The position numbers were made by a program, and so were the translations under genes. From Vibrio tasmaniensis (GTDB lineage: Bacteria; Pseudomonadota; Gammaproteobacteria; Enterobacterales; Vibrionaceae), in assembly GCF_024347635.1 (NCBI RefSeq), contig NZ_AP025510.1, positions 2,914,001 through 2,978,000 on the forward strand: 64,000 bases of DNA. Reading direction: 5' to 3'. The notes below the pieces were generated by a model. It was given only the letters and a program-made list of their open reading frames with translations. It ran no database searches and was not told where the DNA came from. The stretch's first letter is position 1, and every line of letters starts with the position of its first letter. Below are positions 14,263-23,179 of the stretch, piece after piece.

Positions 14263-14932
14263 ATATATTTTCTTTATATGCATTAGGACATTATTAGATA
14301 TACAAGTTTTGTTGTAGTTATGGTGGGATCTGGAAGGCTAATTTCAACATTTACGGGCGATAAGTTTTTAGGCCCTGTCGCACAACAATACACTTTCACG
14401 CTAGTTAACCATAAAAAATCAATAAAACTTAACAACTTAAATGCAATACCAGCTAAATAATAAGGTTATGGGTTTTGAACAAAGATCAAGGGATTTTTTT
14501 TTATGGATGCGCAAAAGTAAAGCATCATTAAAACACAGTTTTTATACAATCAAGCCGCTCGTATCACCGTCAGTAAGTAGTCACTTACAGTTTTTTTTCA
14601 ATCAAACACTTATCCACAGACCACCCCATTTCTTTACCTTGAAAATAGTGGCTTGCAGCTCTATCTTGTAAACCTTGAAAGAAAAAACACAGGATATTGT
14701 GTTTTTTATTCACCGTTTAGAGAGGAGAGTTGTACAGGGAATCTGATTTATTTTAACCAGAAACGAAGAACCCCACCAAAAGGCAGGGTTCGAATTCGAA
14801 GCCAAGTCTAGAGTAACGCCAATTACTCAAAAAGTGACTACTAGATATCTAAGTCTCAATATCTGACAACGAGACTATAGAACGTGGATACAGGCTTGGC
14901 AATCAAATTAACACAACCATATAGGTGTGATT
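14263..14932. other. AT-rich remnant DNA between the integrase relic and a small gene
   Basis: About 670 bp, visibly AT-rich with homopolymer runs. I find no convincing gene here; the 76-codon open frame at 14441-14671 has no ribosome-binding site and low-complexity composition. It contains one palindrome with flanking A/T runs (14682-14707) and a single consensus DnaA box (14610-14618). It is best read as eroded mobile-element DNA. Confidence 0.6.
14682..14707. terminator. Terminator-like hairpin in the mobile-element remnant
   Basis: A perfect inverted repeat AAAAAACACA / TGTGTTTTTT with a 6-nt loop could terminate transcription in either direction. There is no clear gene immediately on either side, so it may be left over from a deleted gene. 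Confidence 0.6.
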
Positions 14933-15070
14933 ATGTTGCCCAAAAGCGTCCAAGCTTTGCTACGTAAGGTCTTCAACACTGGCTTTACTATTTTCAAATT
15001 AAGACCTAATTTTTTTGTCAAAGGTCTGATTTACTTTGTCAATACAGTCGCAGACTTGATTAAAGAATAA
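14933..15070 (+). CDS. Small hydrophobic/basic protein, unrecognised (45 aa)
   Basis: An ATG preceded at a good distance by AGGTG opens a 45-codon frame (MLPKSVQALLRKVF ... ending ADLIKE) that stops at 15070, directly followed by a strong terminator. The peptide is basic at the N-terminus and hydrophobic in residues 26-41, suggesting a membrane-associated protein. I do not recognise it. Ribosome-binding sequence, compact frame and adjacent terminator argue that it is expressed. It lies in the dusA-zur element, convergent with the two small genes at 15101-15453, and may be phage-derived. Confidence 0.5.
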   Translation: MLPKSVQALLRKVFNTGFTIFKLRPNFFVKGLIYFVNTVADLIKE

Positions 15071-15072
15071 CT

Positions 15073-15102
15073 TAAAGAGACAGTCGCAAGGCTGTCTCTT
15101 TT
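15073..15102. terminator. Bidirectional terminator between convergent small genes
   Basis: The stem AAAGAGACAG / CTGTCTCTTT with an 8-nt loop lies exactly between the stop codons of the 45-aa plus-strand gene and the 51-aa minus-strand gene. T-rich sequence on each side makes it usable by both. Confidence 0.85.
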
Positions 15103-15256
15103 ACCCATTACAATTTTCAAGCCTTGTAATTCGCTCGTCCATTTTCTCCATCATCAAGCGCAACCACTTAACATCAGTTTTGAATGTGATCCCCATACCA
15201 ACCCCACTAGATAAGGCACTGACCACTGTGATAATTAGTGTTTGATACTCTGCCAT
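15101..15256 (-). CDS. Small membrane protein with coiled-coil tail (51 aa), possibly phage-derived
   Basis: A 51-codon frame from ATG at 15256 to TAA at 15101. Residues 5-25 (starting QTLIITVVSALSS) form one transmembrane segment. The rest (KWLRLMMEKMDERITRLE) is an amphipathic heptad-like helix facing one side of the membrane. The ATG overlaps the stop of the 65-codon frame upstream (TAATG), indicating translational coupling. Single-span proteins with a short coiled coil are common in phage lysis and tailless-phage membrane modules, but I cannot assign it. No other copy is seen in the window. Confidence 0.6.
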   Translation of the reverse strand: MAEYQTLIITVVSALSSGVGMGITFKTDVKWLRLMMEKMDERITRLENCNG

Positions 15257-15453
15257 TACTTGAACTCATTGCGTAGGGTTTCCCATAGGCCAAATACTAT
15301 TGGAGCACTTGCGCCAATAATGCCACCGAATTGAACACCATCTGCCGATACGCTAGCTGTGATAAGTTCAGGGTGACCAGATACCAAAGCCGCTCCAGCG
15401 CCAAATAACACTAAACCATTTTTAGTCGATGACAGACCAATCTCGATTGACAA
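15256..15453 (-). CDS. Small glycine/alanine-rich membrane protein (65 aa), possibly phage-derived
   Basis: A frame of 65 codons, apparently from a TTG at 15453, with two hydrophobic Gly/Ala-rich segments (about residues 12-25 and 41-56) separated by a polar stretch. This topology resembles small holins, but no family is recognised. The frame stays open upstream of the TTG for about a dozen codons without an ATG, so either TTG is the start or the gene has lost its 5' end. It overlaps the 51-aa gene as TAATG, forming a two-gene cassette inside the dusA-zur remnant. Confidence 0.5.
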   Translation of the reverse strand: MSIEIGLSSTKNGLVLFGAGAALVSGHPELITASVSADGVQFGGIIGASAPIVFGLWETLRNEFK

Positions 15454-15686
15454 CCCTTGACCATTAAGCGCACTATTGCATACTGTATTTTAAAACTCAT
15501 TCACCAGATCTCTAATTCAGCGTGATTAATCAGTTATGCCTTGAGTCACACTGTCGTTTTGAGTTACCTTGTCTTATTCAAAGTCGTAGGTCACAATACG
15601 CTCTGTACCTGACTTTAATAAAATCAATGTCTCCTCAAACAAGGTTACCTAGCAATAGGAGCTGAATGGGGATGTTTGATTGAACG

Positions 15687-16142
15687 GTGAAAAATTTGGA
15701 CCACACATTAATAGAGCAAGTTGAAGGGATATGCGTATCGCGAGGTGTTAGGCTAACACCCCAAAGAAAGCGAGTGTTTGAGCTTATCCTATCTAATAAA
15801 AAAGCCTCCAGTGCTTATGAATTATTAGAGCAATTGAAAGTCAGTGAACCGCAAGCCAAGCCTCCTACAGTTTATCGCGCTTTGGATTTTTTGTTAGAGC
15901 AAGGGTTCATTCACCGAGTTGAGTCAACGAATAGCTTTATATGCTGCTGCTCTTGCAATGCCAACACGCATTTTTCCCAATTACTGATCTGCGATAAATG
16001 TGGCACTGTGATAGAATTACAAGACGATGCGCTTGTCGCCCTACTCGCGAGTAACGCCGAGCAGCATGGATTCAAGTTGACCAACCATGTCATTGAATCA
16101 CATGGCATTTGCCAAACTTGCTCCTCCGAAATGAAAGAATAA
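15687..16142 (+). CDS. zur: Zinc uptake regulator Zur (Fur family)
   Basis: A zinc-sensing repressor of zinc uptake genes. The 151-aa protein has the Fur-family winged helix (residues 1-85, with RLTPQRKRVFELI and the TVYRALDFLLEQGFIH recognition region) and a dimerisation/metal domain with two CxxC pairs (LICDKCGT and GICQTCSS) for the structural zinc. A match to E. coli Zur at PPTVYRALDFLLEQGF distinguishes it from Fur. It starts at GTG (15687) with a weak ribosome-binding site. cheX follows after 17 bp, so the two may be co-transcribed. In related vibrios, as I recall, zur lies next to dusA; here about 1.9 kb separates them. Confidence 0.95.
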   Translation: MKNLDHTLIEQVEGICVSRGVRLTPQRKRVFELILSNKKASSAYELLEQLKVSEPQAKPPTVYRALDFLLEQGFIHRVESTNSFICCCSCNANTHFSQLLICDKCGTVIELQDDALVALLASNAEQHGFKLTNHVIESHGICQTCSSEMKE

Positions 16143-16159
16143 GATTATAGAAGAACATT

Positions 16160-16621
16160 ATGCGCGCTGAATTTGTAAACCCGTTTTTAGCTTCTTTGAT
16201 GAACGTACTAAAAACGATGGCATCTCTAGAATTAAAGCCTCAGAAACCAAGAGTGAAGAAAGATGAAATCGCTCGTGGTGATGTGTCCGGCCTAATTGGT
16301 ATGGTTGGTACACAGTCTCGTGGCTCAATGTCGATCACCTTTGATGAAGGGCTTGCTCTAGAAATCATGGAAAACATGCTAGGTGAACGACCAAACGGTT
16401 TGAACGAAGAAGTGACCGACATGGTGGGTGAAATCACTAACATGGTAACCGGTGGCGCAAAGCGTATTCTTGCAGAAAGCGGCTTTGACTTCGATATGGC
16501 AACGCCAATCGTGGTTTCAGGTAAAGGCCATACTATTCGTCACAAGTGTGAAGGCGCTATCATCATCATGCCTTTCTCATCTCAGTGGGGTAATGCTTTC
16601 ATCGAGATCTGTTTCGAATAG
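16160..16621 (+). CDS. cheX: CheX-type chemotaxis phosphatase / CheX-like protein
   Basis: A 153-aa cytoplasmic protein of the CheC/CheX/FliY fold. The CheX signature helix is visible as the acidic segment ALEIMENMLGE followed by EEVTDMVGEITNMVTGGAKRIL (residues about 75-105), containing the E and N residues used to dephosphorylate CheY-P. The protein ends with paired beta strands (IIIMPFSSQWGNAFIEICFE). It sits 17 bp after zur and is followed by a strong terminator, suggesting a two-gene transcript. Whether it acts on chemotaxis CheY or another receiver cannot be told from sequence. Confidence 0.85.
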   Translation: MRAEFVNPFLASLMNVLKTMASLELKPQKPRVKKDEIARGDVSGLIGMVGTQSRGSMSITFDEGLALEIMENMLGERPNGLNEEVTDMVGEITNMVTGGAKRILAESGFDFDMATPIVVSGKGHTIRHKCEGAIIIMPFSSQWGNAFIEICFE

Positions 16622-16645
16622 AGACAATCGAGTAAATAAAAAACG

Positions 16646-16677
16646 AAAGGCTGACGTACATACGTCAGCCTTTTTTA
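16646..16677 (+). terminator. Intrinsic terminator of zur-cheX
   Basis: A perfect stem GGCTGACGTA / TACGTCAGCC with a two-base loop is followed by TTTTTT. It lies 25 nt beyond the cheX stop. Confidence 0.92.
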
Positions 16678-16698
16678 TTGCCGTAAAATCAACGGACA

Positions 16699-16729
16699 TA
16701 AAAAACGCCAACCGAAAGGTTGGCGTTTA
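16699..16729 (-). terminator. Intrinsic terminator of pgi
   Basis: The stem ACGCCAACC / GGTTGGCGT with a GNRA-like tetraloop is followed on the minus strand by TTTTTTA. It lies about 30 nt beyond the pgi stop codon. Confidence 0.9.
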
Positions 16730-16759
16730 CAGTTATGACTTGGTGTGACTTAAACAGTC

Positions 16760-18412
16760 TTAAGCTTTCAGCGCTTTAAATGCGTTGATTAGACCGTTAG
16801 TAGAGCTGTCGTGAGACGTTACTTGTGCATCGTCTGCAAGCTCTGGAAGAATTTGGTTTGCTAGTTGCTTACCAAGTTCTACGCCCCATTGGTCGAAGCT
16901 GAAGATGTTCCAGATAACGCCTTGAACGAAGATCTTGTGCTCGTACATCGCGATTAGGTTACCTAAAGAGCGAGGGTTAATTTGCTTAACAAGAATAGAG
17001 TTCGTTGGGCGGTTACCTTCAAATACTTTGAAAGGTACTAGCTCAGCAACTTCTTCAGCTGTTTTGCCAGCCGCTAGGAATTCAGCTTCTACTGTCTCTT
17101 TTGTCTTACCGAAAGCTAGCGCTTCAGTTTGAGCAAAGAAGTTAGACATTAGCTTCTGGTGGTGATCAGATGCTGGGTTGTGGCTGATAGCCGGAGCAAT
17201 GAAGTCTGATGGGATCAGCTTAGTGCCTTGGTGAATCAGTTGGTAGAACGCGTGCTGACCGTTTGTACCAGGTTCACCCCAGATGATAGGGCCTGTTTGG
17301 TATTCTACTGGGTTACCTTCACGGTCAACGAATTTACCGTTAGATTCCATGTTACCTTGCTGGAAGTAAGCAGCAAAACGGTGCATGTATTGATCGTAAG
17401 GTAGGATTGCTTCTGACTCAGCGCCGTGGAAGTTGTTGTACCAAACACCAATTAACGCAAGGATCACTGGAATGTTGCTTTCAAATTCCGTTGAAGCAAA
17501 GTGGTTATCCATCTCGTGTGCGCCATCGAGTAGCTCAGCGAAGTTATCGAAGCCAATAGATAGTGAGATAGAAAGACCGATCGCTGACCATAGTGAGTAA
17601 CGACCGCCTACCCAATCCCAGAATTCGAACATGTTGTCAGTATCAATACCAAACTCAGCAACTGAAGCCGCGTTTGTTGATAGTGCTGCGAAGTGCTTAG
17701 CAACGTGTGCTGAGTCGCCTGCTTCAGCCAAGAACCAATCACGCGCAGAGTGTGCGTTCGTCATTGTTTCTTGAGTGGTAAATGTCTTAGATGCCACTAG
17801 GAACAGTGTTGTTTCTGGGTTAAGAGGCTTTAGTGTCTCAACGATGTGAGTGCCGTCTACGTTAGAAACAAAGTGCATGTTTAGGCGAGTTTTGTATGGC
17901 GTAAGTGCTTCAGTTACCATGTATGGACCAAGGTCTGAACCGCCGATACCGATGTTGACTACATCAGTGATCTCTTTACCTGTGTAACCTTTCCACTCAC
18001 CAGAAACGATACGGTGTGTGAACAGTTCCATTTTTGCTAGTACTGCATTCACTGCTGGCATTACGTCTTTGCCATCAACCATTACTGGCTTGTCGCTACG
18101 GTTACGTAACGCAGTGTGAAGAACTGAACGACCTTCAGTCTTGTTGATTGCATCACCGCCGAACATTGCTTCGATTGCAGACTTAACTTCAGTCTCGTTC
18201 GCAAGAGCAAATAGGTGCTGCATCGTTTCAGCGTCGATAAGGTTCTTAGAGTAATCCACTAAGATGTCTGAACCGAAACGAGTAGAAAAGCTCTCGAAAC
18301 GCTTTGCATCTTGAGCAAATAGCTCTTTCATATCCATATCTTGAGCAGACTCAAAATGTGCAGTTAGAGCTTTCCACGCTTGTGTTTGCGTTGGGTTGAT
18401 ATTTTTCAACAT
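16760..18412 (-). CDS. pgi: Glucose-6-phosphate isomerase
   Basis: Interconverts glucose-6-phosphate and fructose-6-phosphate in the cytoplasm (glycolysis and gluconeogenesis). The 550-aa protein has both PGI signatures: the SIS-domain phosphate-binding region with [10 protein letters not shown] and SKTFTTQET, and the C-terminal [16 protein letters not shown] segment. The catalytic region [19 protein letters not shown] contains the active-site His. Length is standard. It is a single-gene unit with its own terminator. The ~325 bp between its start and yjbQ carry the divergent promoter regions and no gene. Confidence 0.98.
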   Translation of the reverse strand: MLKNINPTQTQAWKALTAHFESAQDMDMKELFAQDAKRFESFSTRFGSDILVDYSKNLIDAETMQHLFALANETEVKSAIEAMFGGDAINKTEGRSVLHTALRNRSDKPVMVDGKDVMPAVNAVLAKMELFTHRIVSGEWKGYTGKEITDVVNIGIGGSDLGPYMVTEALTPYKTRLNMHFVSNVDGTHIVETLKPLNPETTLFLVASKTFTTQETMTNAHSARDWFLAEAGDSAHVAKHFAALSTNAASVAEFGIDTDNMFEFWDWVGGRYSLWSAIGLSISLSIGFDNFAELLDGAHEMDNHFASTEFESNIPVILALIGVWYNNFHGAESEAILPYDQYMHRFAAYFQQGNMESNGKFVDREGNPVEYQTGPIIWGEPGTNGQHAFYQLIHQGTKLIPSDFIAPAISHNPASDHHQKLMSNFFAQTEALAFGKTKETVEAEFLAAGKTAEEVAELVPFKVFEGNRPTNSILVKQINPRSLGNLIAMYEHKIFVQGVIWNIFSFDQWGVELGKQLANQILPELADDAQVTSHDSSTNGLINAFKALKA

Positions 18413-18738
18413 GGTATCTATCCCGATGTTACTGTAGGTTTTATTCTAGACGTCACCAAAGTGATGAATAGAACCCCCGATTAGGCGAAAGTTTATATTT
18501 TTCTATGATGACCAAATCGCATCACCACTGAAAGATTCTTTGTAATTTTTTTTCACGACGTATTATGCCGCATATGAAGAGCGGTACCTTGAGATAAATC
18601 AGAATTAGATTTCCTGATAGCAGAATCGGTACTGACTCTAGCGCTCACATCATTAAATGTGAGCGAAACCTGATAAATTCAAGTTCAAAAGATAGCGTTA
18701 AACCACTTTTTTTCCAAATACATTATAGAGGATGGCGT
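18413..18738. other. Divergent intergenic region pgi / yjbQ
   Basis: 326 bp without a gene, presumed to hold the promoters of pgi (minus) and yjbQ (plus). I see no confident operator or consensus promoter. The ribosome-binding sequence of yjbQ is AGGAT at about 18729. Confidence 0.5.
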
Positions 18739-19158
18739 ATGTGGATTCAGAAGACGATACACCTACACGCACAAAAACGTGGATTTCATCTCATCACTGA
18801 TGAAATTGAACAACAGATACCCGATATCCATTCACTGTCTGTTGGTTTATTACATCTATTCATTCAGCATACTTCTGCTAGCCTTACGCTAAATGAGAAC
18901 GCAGACCCGACCGTCCGCACCGATATGGAATCACACTTTAATAAGTTTGTGCCCGAACGAGCCCCCTACTACAAGCACACCTACGAAGGTGATGATGATA
19001 TGCCCGCTCACATTAAAGCATCGACACTTGGCACCAGTGTGACAATTCCGATTGCCAATGGTCGTCTAGCATTAGGGACATGGCAGGGCATTTACTTAGG
19101 TGAACACCGGGATTGTGGTGGAAGCCGTACCGTTATTGCGACCATTCAAGGTGAGTAA
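18739..19158 (+). CDS. yjbQ: YjbQ family protein (UPF0047)
   Basis: A 139-aa cytoplasmic protein of the conserved YjbQ/UPF0047 family. The family hallmarks are present: [17 protein letters not shown] (near residues 46-62), [14 protein letters not shown] (near 80), and [15 protein letters not shown] near the C-terminus, with conserved His residues that form a metal-binding trimer in known structures. Weak thiamin-phosphate-synthase activity has been reported for the E. coli protein; the physiological role is unclear. AGGAT precedes the ATG. It is a single gene followed by a strong hairpin. Confidence 0.9.
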   Translation: MWIQKTIHLHAQKRGFHLITDEIEQQIPDIHSLSVGLLHLFIQHTSASLTLNENADPTVRTDMESHFNKFVPERAPYYKHTYEGDDDMPAHIKASTLGTSVTIPIANGRLALGTWQGIYLGEHRDCGGSRTVIATIQGE

Positions 19159-19210
19159 CGTTACGTCATCAACAATGAAATACCGCTTAACGAACATAAT
19201 GGTAGAAAAC

Positions 19211-19243
19211 AAAAAAGGGTGACACAGTTATGTGTCACCCTTT
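19211..19243. terminator. Bidirectional terminator yjbQ / Omp85-type gene
   Basis: A perfect stem AAAGGGTGACACA / TGTGTCACCCTTT with a 4-nt loop. On the minus strand it is followed by a T-run, and on the plus strand by TTTAAAA. It separates two convergent genes. Confidence 0.9.
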
Positions 19244-19278
19244 AAAAATATAAGAGAGTCGAGTTGGTAAAACCAGAA

Positions 19279-20487
19279 TTAGAAAGGCTGGTTTATCATA
19301 ACCCTAAAGGTCCCTTCATCACCGCCTCGCGCTAATTCAGCACGTACAACAATGCCTTCAACCTGGAAACGAACTGCGCCGCCTAGGCTCCATTTCATGT
19401 CTGTGTGCAGTGTTTTGATATCGTACTCATCAGCAACACGCCCGACTTCAGCAAACGCCACCCACTGCCACCAAGGCAAATCGTAGTAGTTAATCAGTGG
19501 GATATCGCCCAGCGGTTGCCAATCAGGAAGCACTCGATATTCCGCAGAGTAGTGAATAGCAGAACGACCGTGGTAACGGCCTCCGGTATAACCTCTTAAG
19601 CGATATAAGCCACCGAGTCGAGCTTGCTCTGTTTCCGGTGGACGAGCACAATCTTGCCCTGAACAGTTGCCCCACGTAGGTGTGTCAGCGGTATAGACAT
19701 CAAATGCCACGACTTGTTGATCGAACAAGTTCCCCAAAGGACCCAATGCAAAATACTGACTGTTTTGGAATGTCCACTTCAGCCATAAGTCATCGTTAGA
19801 CCAACTTTCAGCGCCGGTAGTAAACTCAAGATTGGTATGAGACCCCTTGGTTGGGTTGCGTGTGCTATCACGGTTGTCCCAATCAAACGCCAAACTAAAA
19901 CCTGTCGCTTGTTCACTATTGTTTAAGCCTTCTAGCTCACGAGCCGTATAGAAAGGCGTAAAGACAATCGAACTGACACCAGACTCTAATGGGGAAGCAA
20001 AGCTCACATCTTTGATGGGTTGGAAAGCCCCTAACAAGCCATGCTCTGCAACATTGCCCCAAGGCAGCAGATACTTAAACTCAACCTGATAGTTTTCTTC
20101 TAAGCCGTCGGCAATGGTTTTATCATCAATGGATGAATCGTTATCGCCTTGAGAGCCAATGTAATACGGGTTTTCGTTAAAGCGAGCTTGGTACATCTGA
20201 GTACTGAACAATACGTTCTCAGACAGTGCGAAGTTAAAGGCTGATAAGAAACCGACGTAGCTGTCTTTATCTGAATAAAGCGCCATGCCAAACAGAGCTG
20301 CTTGAGGCTGCCAAACACCCTTTGCGACACCAGCAACCCCGAAGGTATTACCCATGGTTTCAGTACTAAAATAGAAAGGAACAAAGGCTGAATCTTTTTC
20401 TTCACTCACTGCGGGAGAAGACAAGCTGACACCGAGTAATGCCATTGCAGACATTAACCAGTGTCGAGTCGTTCGTATGAACATCAT
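19279..20487 (-). CDS. Omp85/BamA-like outer membrane barrel protein without POTRA domains
   Basis: A 402-aa exported protein (signal peptide ending near SSPAVSEEK) consisting of a surface-antigen (Omp85 C-terminal) beta barrel. Visible markers are the paired strands beginning FDWDNRDSTRNPTKGS, which is typical of Omp85 barrels, the RLRGY motif that matches the conserved loop-6 (V/I)RGF/Y lock, and a C-terminal FRVMINQPF with terminal Phe. There is no room for POTRA repeats before the barrel. Related stand-alone barrels are annotated BamA/TamA family; their substrate is unknown. One Cys pair (GNCSGQDCARP) lies in a predicted loop and could form a disulfide. Confidence 0.8.
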   Translation of the reverse strand: MMFIRTTRHWLMSAMALLGVSLSSPAVSEEKDSAFVPFYFSTETMGNTFGVAGVAKGVWQPQAALFGMALYSDKDSYVGFLSAFNFALSENVLFSTQMYQARFNENPYYIGSQGDNDSSIDDKTIADGLEENYQVEFKYLLPWGNVAEHGLLGAFQPIKDVSFASPLESGVSSIVFTPFYTARELEGLNNSEQATGFSLAFDWDNRDSTRNPTKGSHTNLEFTTGAESWSNDDLWLKWTFQNSQYFALGPLGNLFDQQVVAFDVYTADTPTWGNCSGQDCARPPETEQARLGGLYRLRGYTGGRYHGRSAIHYSAEYRVLPDWQPLGDIPLINYYDLPWWQWVAFAEVGRVADEYDIKTLHTDMKWSLGGAVRFQVEGIVVRAELARGGDEGTFRVMINQPF

Positions 20488-20520
20488 TTACTTATAGGAT
20501 CCATAGTTACTTCACATTAG

Positions 20521-21606
20521 CTACTTCACGTACTCCATCGCAACACGCGAAGTCAGCTTAGTGACCAGCTCGTAAGCGATAGTGCCAATATGTTCTGCGA
20601 CTTCTTCTGAAGGTAAATCTTTACCCCATAATGTTGCTTCATCACCGACTTTATCTGCCGCATCAGGGCCAAGGTCAACCGTTAGCATGTCCATTGATAC
20701 ACGTCCTGCGATCGGTACTTTTCGGCCGTTAACGAATACTGGAGTGCCGTTAGGAGCAGTGCGAGGATAACCATCACCATAACCTATCGCGATCACACCA
20801 ACCTTGGTATCTCGCTCACTGGTCCAGTTACCGCCATAACCCACACTTTCACCCGCTTTAACATCACGAACGGCTATCAGGTGAGAGGTCAAAGTCATTA
20901 CAGGATAAAAGCCAAGATCTTGCGCTGATTTATCAGCAAAAGGAGAAACACCGTAAGAGATAATTCCCGGGCGAACCCAATCAAGATGGCTGTCTGGCCA
21001 AGCTAATAGACCCGCAGAAGCAGCAAGTGAACGCTCACCTTCACAACCGTCGGTGAGCGATAAGAAAAGCTCGGTCTGTTCAACGGTGGTTGCTCTATCA
21101 AGTTCATCAGCACAACCGAAGTGGCTCATGTAGCGCAGAGGTTTAGCAACATTCGCACATTGATGTAAGCGCTCAACAAAGTTTTGGTATTGCTCAGGAC
21201 GAGCACCTAGGCGATGCATACCACTGTCGACTTTTAGCCAAACCACGACAGGTGTTTCTAATTCCGCATTCTCTAGCGCACTTAATTGCTCTTCACAGTG
21301 CACCACAGTTTGGATGTTATTGGTCACCAAGATTGGCAAATCGCCCGAAGAGTAAAACCCTTCTAGCAACAAAATAGGTTTAACAATGCCACCAGCACGA
21401 AGCTGTAATGCTTCTTCAATACGCGCCACACCAAAAGCATCAGAGCTTTTTGAATGCTTGGCTATATGCAGTAAGCCGTGTCCGTAGCCATTGGCTTTCA
21501 CAACAGACATTACCTTGCAATGAGGAGCCTTCGACTTTATCTGGTTCAGGTTGTGTTCAAGCGCGTTTAAGTCAATACTCGCCGTCGCTGCTTTCATGTA
21601 AGTCAT
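20521..21606 (-). CDS. alr: Alanine racemase
   Basis: A PLP enzyme that makes D-alanine for peptidoglycan. The 361-aa protein has an N-terminal TIM barrel with the PLP lysine in [10 protein letters not shown] (Lys37) and a C-terminal beta domain with [12 protein letters not shown] and the [12 protein letters not shown] substrate-pocket segment. Length is normal. It follows dnaB with only 6 bp between stop and start, so they probably form one transcript with translational coupling, the same dnaB-alr pairing as in E. coli. A second in-frame Met three codons in is an alternative start. Confidence 0.97.
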   Translation of the reverse strand: MTYMKAATASIDLNALEHNLNQIKSKAPHCKVMSVVKANGYGHGLLHIAKHSKSSDAFGVARIEEALQLRAGGIVKPILLLEGFYSSGDLPILVTNNIQTVVHCEEQLSALENAELETPVVVWLKVDSGMHRLGARPEQYQNFVERLHQCANVAKPLRYMSHFGCADELDRATTVEQTELFLSLTDGCEGERSLAASAGLLAWPDSHLDWVRPGIISYGVSPFADKSAQDLGFYPVMTLTSHLIAVRDVKAGESVGYGGNWTSERDTKVGVIAIGYGDGYPRTAPNGTPVFVNGRKVPIAGRVSMDMLTVDLGPDAADKVGDEATLWGKDLPSEEVAEHIGTIAYELVTKLTSRVAMEYVK

Positions 21607-21612
21607 TAGTGA

Positions 21613-23019
21613 TTACTCATCATCAAATGCAGGACCTGCATAGTTATCAAATCGGGAATGTTGACCTTGGAATGTAAGACGAACCGAACCGATCGGGCCG
21701 TTACGTTGCTTACCAAGGATGATCTCAGCGATGCCTTTCAATGAACTATCTGGGTTATAAACCTCATCACGATAGATAAACATGATTAAGTCGGCATCTT
21801 GCTCGATCGAACCTGATTCACGCAAATCCGAGTTTACTGGGCGCTTATCAGCACGCTGCTCTAGGGAACGGTTAAGCTGAGAAAGTGCCACAACTGGTAC
21901 GTTGAGCTCTTTTGCTAGTGCTTTCAATGAGCGAGAAATCTCGGCGATCTCTAGAGTACGGTTATCAGATAACGAAGGTACACGCATTAATTGAAGGTAA
22001 TCTATCATGATCATAGAGATGCCATCATGCTCACGAGCAATTCGTCGAGCTCGAGAACGTACTTCTGTTGGCGTTAGACCCGAGCTATCATCGATATACA
22101 TATTCTTCTTATCCATCAGAATACCCATACTCGACGAGATACGAGCCCAATCTTCATCGTCTAACTGACCGGTACGTATCTTGGTTTGGTCTACGCGAGA
22201 AAGTGATGCAAGCATACGCATCATCAGCTGTTCAGCTGGCATCTCTAGCGAGAAGATTAACACTGGCTTGTCTTGCTTCATCGCTGCGTTTTCACATAGG
22301 TTCATCGCAAACGTGGTTTTACCCATCGATGGACGCGCGGCAACAATGATTAAGTCAGAACCCTGAAGGCCTGCCGTTTTCTTATTGAGGTCGTTGAAAC
22401 CCGTATCGACACCTGTCACACCATCTTGTGGCGATTTATATAAGATTTCGATACGTTCTAGCGTCTTCTCTAGAATGCTATCAACATTTTGTGGGCCTTC
22501 ATTTTCACTTGCTCGGCCTTCGGCAATCGCGAAGACTTTACTCTCAGCAAGATCAACAAGTTCTTCCGATGTACGACCTTGAGGGTCGTAACCAGAATCA
22601 GCAATTTCATTTGCCACACCAATCAGGCTACGCACCAATGCACGTTGTGCCACGATATCAGCATAAGCATTGATGTTTGCCGCACTTGGGGTGTTTTTCG
22701 CTAGGTCAGCAAGGTAAGCAAAGCCACCCACTTCTTCAAGTTGCTCACGCAGCTCTAAATGTTCAGAGAGTGTAATAAGATCCAGAGGAGAGCTTTCTTC
22801 AAGGATATCCTTTACCGCTTCAAAGATCAGACGGTGAGGACGGCTATAAAAGTCTTTGGCCACAACCTTTTCGGCCACCGTATCCCAGCGTTCGTTATCC
22901 AATAACAAACCGCCAATAACAGATTGCTCAGCTTCTAATGAATGTGGCGGGACCTTGATGGCGTCCACCTGATCGTTGGCTGATTTCTGACTTTTGGTAT
23001 CCACTATGACTACACTCAA
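21613..23019 (-). CDS. dnaB: Replicative DNA helicase DnaB
   Basis: The hexameric 5'-3' helicase at the replication fork. The 468-aa protein has the N-terminal domain (residues about 22-125, starting VPPHSLEAEQSVIGGLLL), a linker helix, and a RecA-like C-terminal domain with Walker A RPSMGKTT (229-236), the B-type motif IMIDYLQLM, and the DnaB R-loop/arginine-finger region near LRESGSIEQDADLIMFI. No intein or insertion is present. It is the first gene of the dnaB-alr unit and is divergent from the DUF481 gene. Confidence 0.98.
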   Translation of the reverse strand: MSVVIVDTKSQKSANDQVDAIKVPPHSLEAEQSVIGGLLLDNERWDTVAEKVVAKDFYSRPHRLIFEAVKDILEESSPLDLITLSEHLELREQLEEVGGFAYLADLAKNTPSAANINAYADIVAQRALVRSLIGVANEIADSGYDPQGRTSEELVDLAESKVFAIAEGRASENEGPQNVDSILEKTLERIEILYKSPQDGVTGVDTGFNDLNKKTAGLQGSDLIIVAARPSMGKTTFAMNLCENAAMKQDKPVLIFSLEMPAEQLMMRMLASLSRVDQTKIRTGQLDDEDWARISSSMGILMDKKNMYIDDSSGLTPTEVRSRARRIAREHDGISMIMIDYLQLMRVPSLSDNRTLEIAEISRSLKALAKELNVPVVALSQLNRSLEQRADKRPVNSDLRESGSIEQDADLIMFIYRDEVYNPDSSLKGIAEIILGKQRNGPIGSVRLTFQGQHSRFDNYAGPAFDDE

Positions 23020-23179
23020 TAACTAATAATGATCGTTCATTATACCCAAGAACATCCGTTTGTAATCCGATCCTATGAGTTTGTTTTATTCTTCAGCAAG
23101 AATTTACCTATTGCTGACGGAATTAACCAAAGGTAGCATTACGATCCTTCCATTCATTCACTGTATAACTGAGGTATGC

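Noticed and set aside
14610..14618. Single DnaA box in the element remnant
   Set aside because: Isolated in AT-rich DNA, so a chance match or a relic of an element origin; no further support.
14441..14671. A 76-codon frame in the mobile-element remnant
   Set aside because: No ribosome-binding site, low-complexity AT-rich sequence, ends near nothing functional.
14780..14805. tRNA fragment or attachment site suggested by a GGTTCGAATTC string
   Set aside because: It is part of a short palindrome (TTCGAATTCGAA) and no flanking tRNA arms can be formed.
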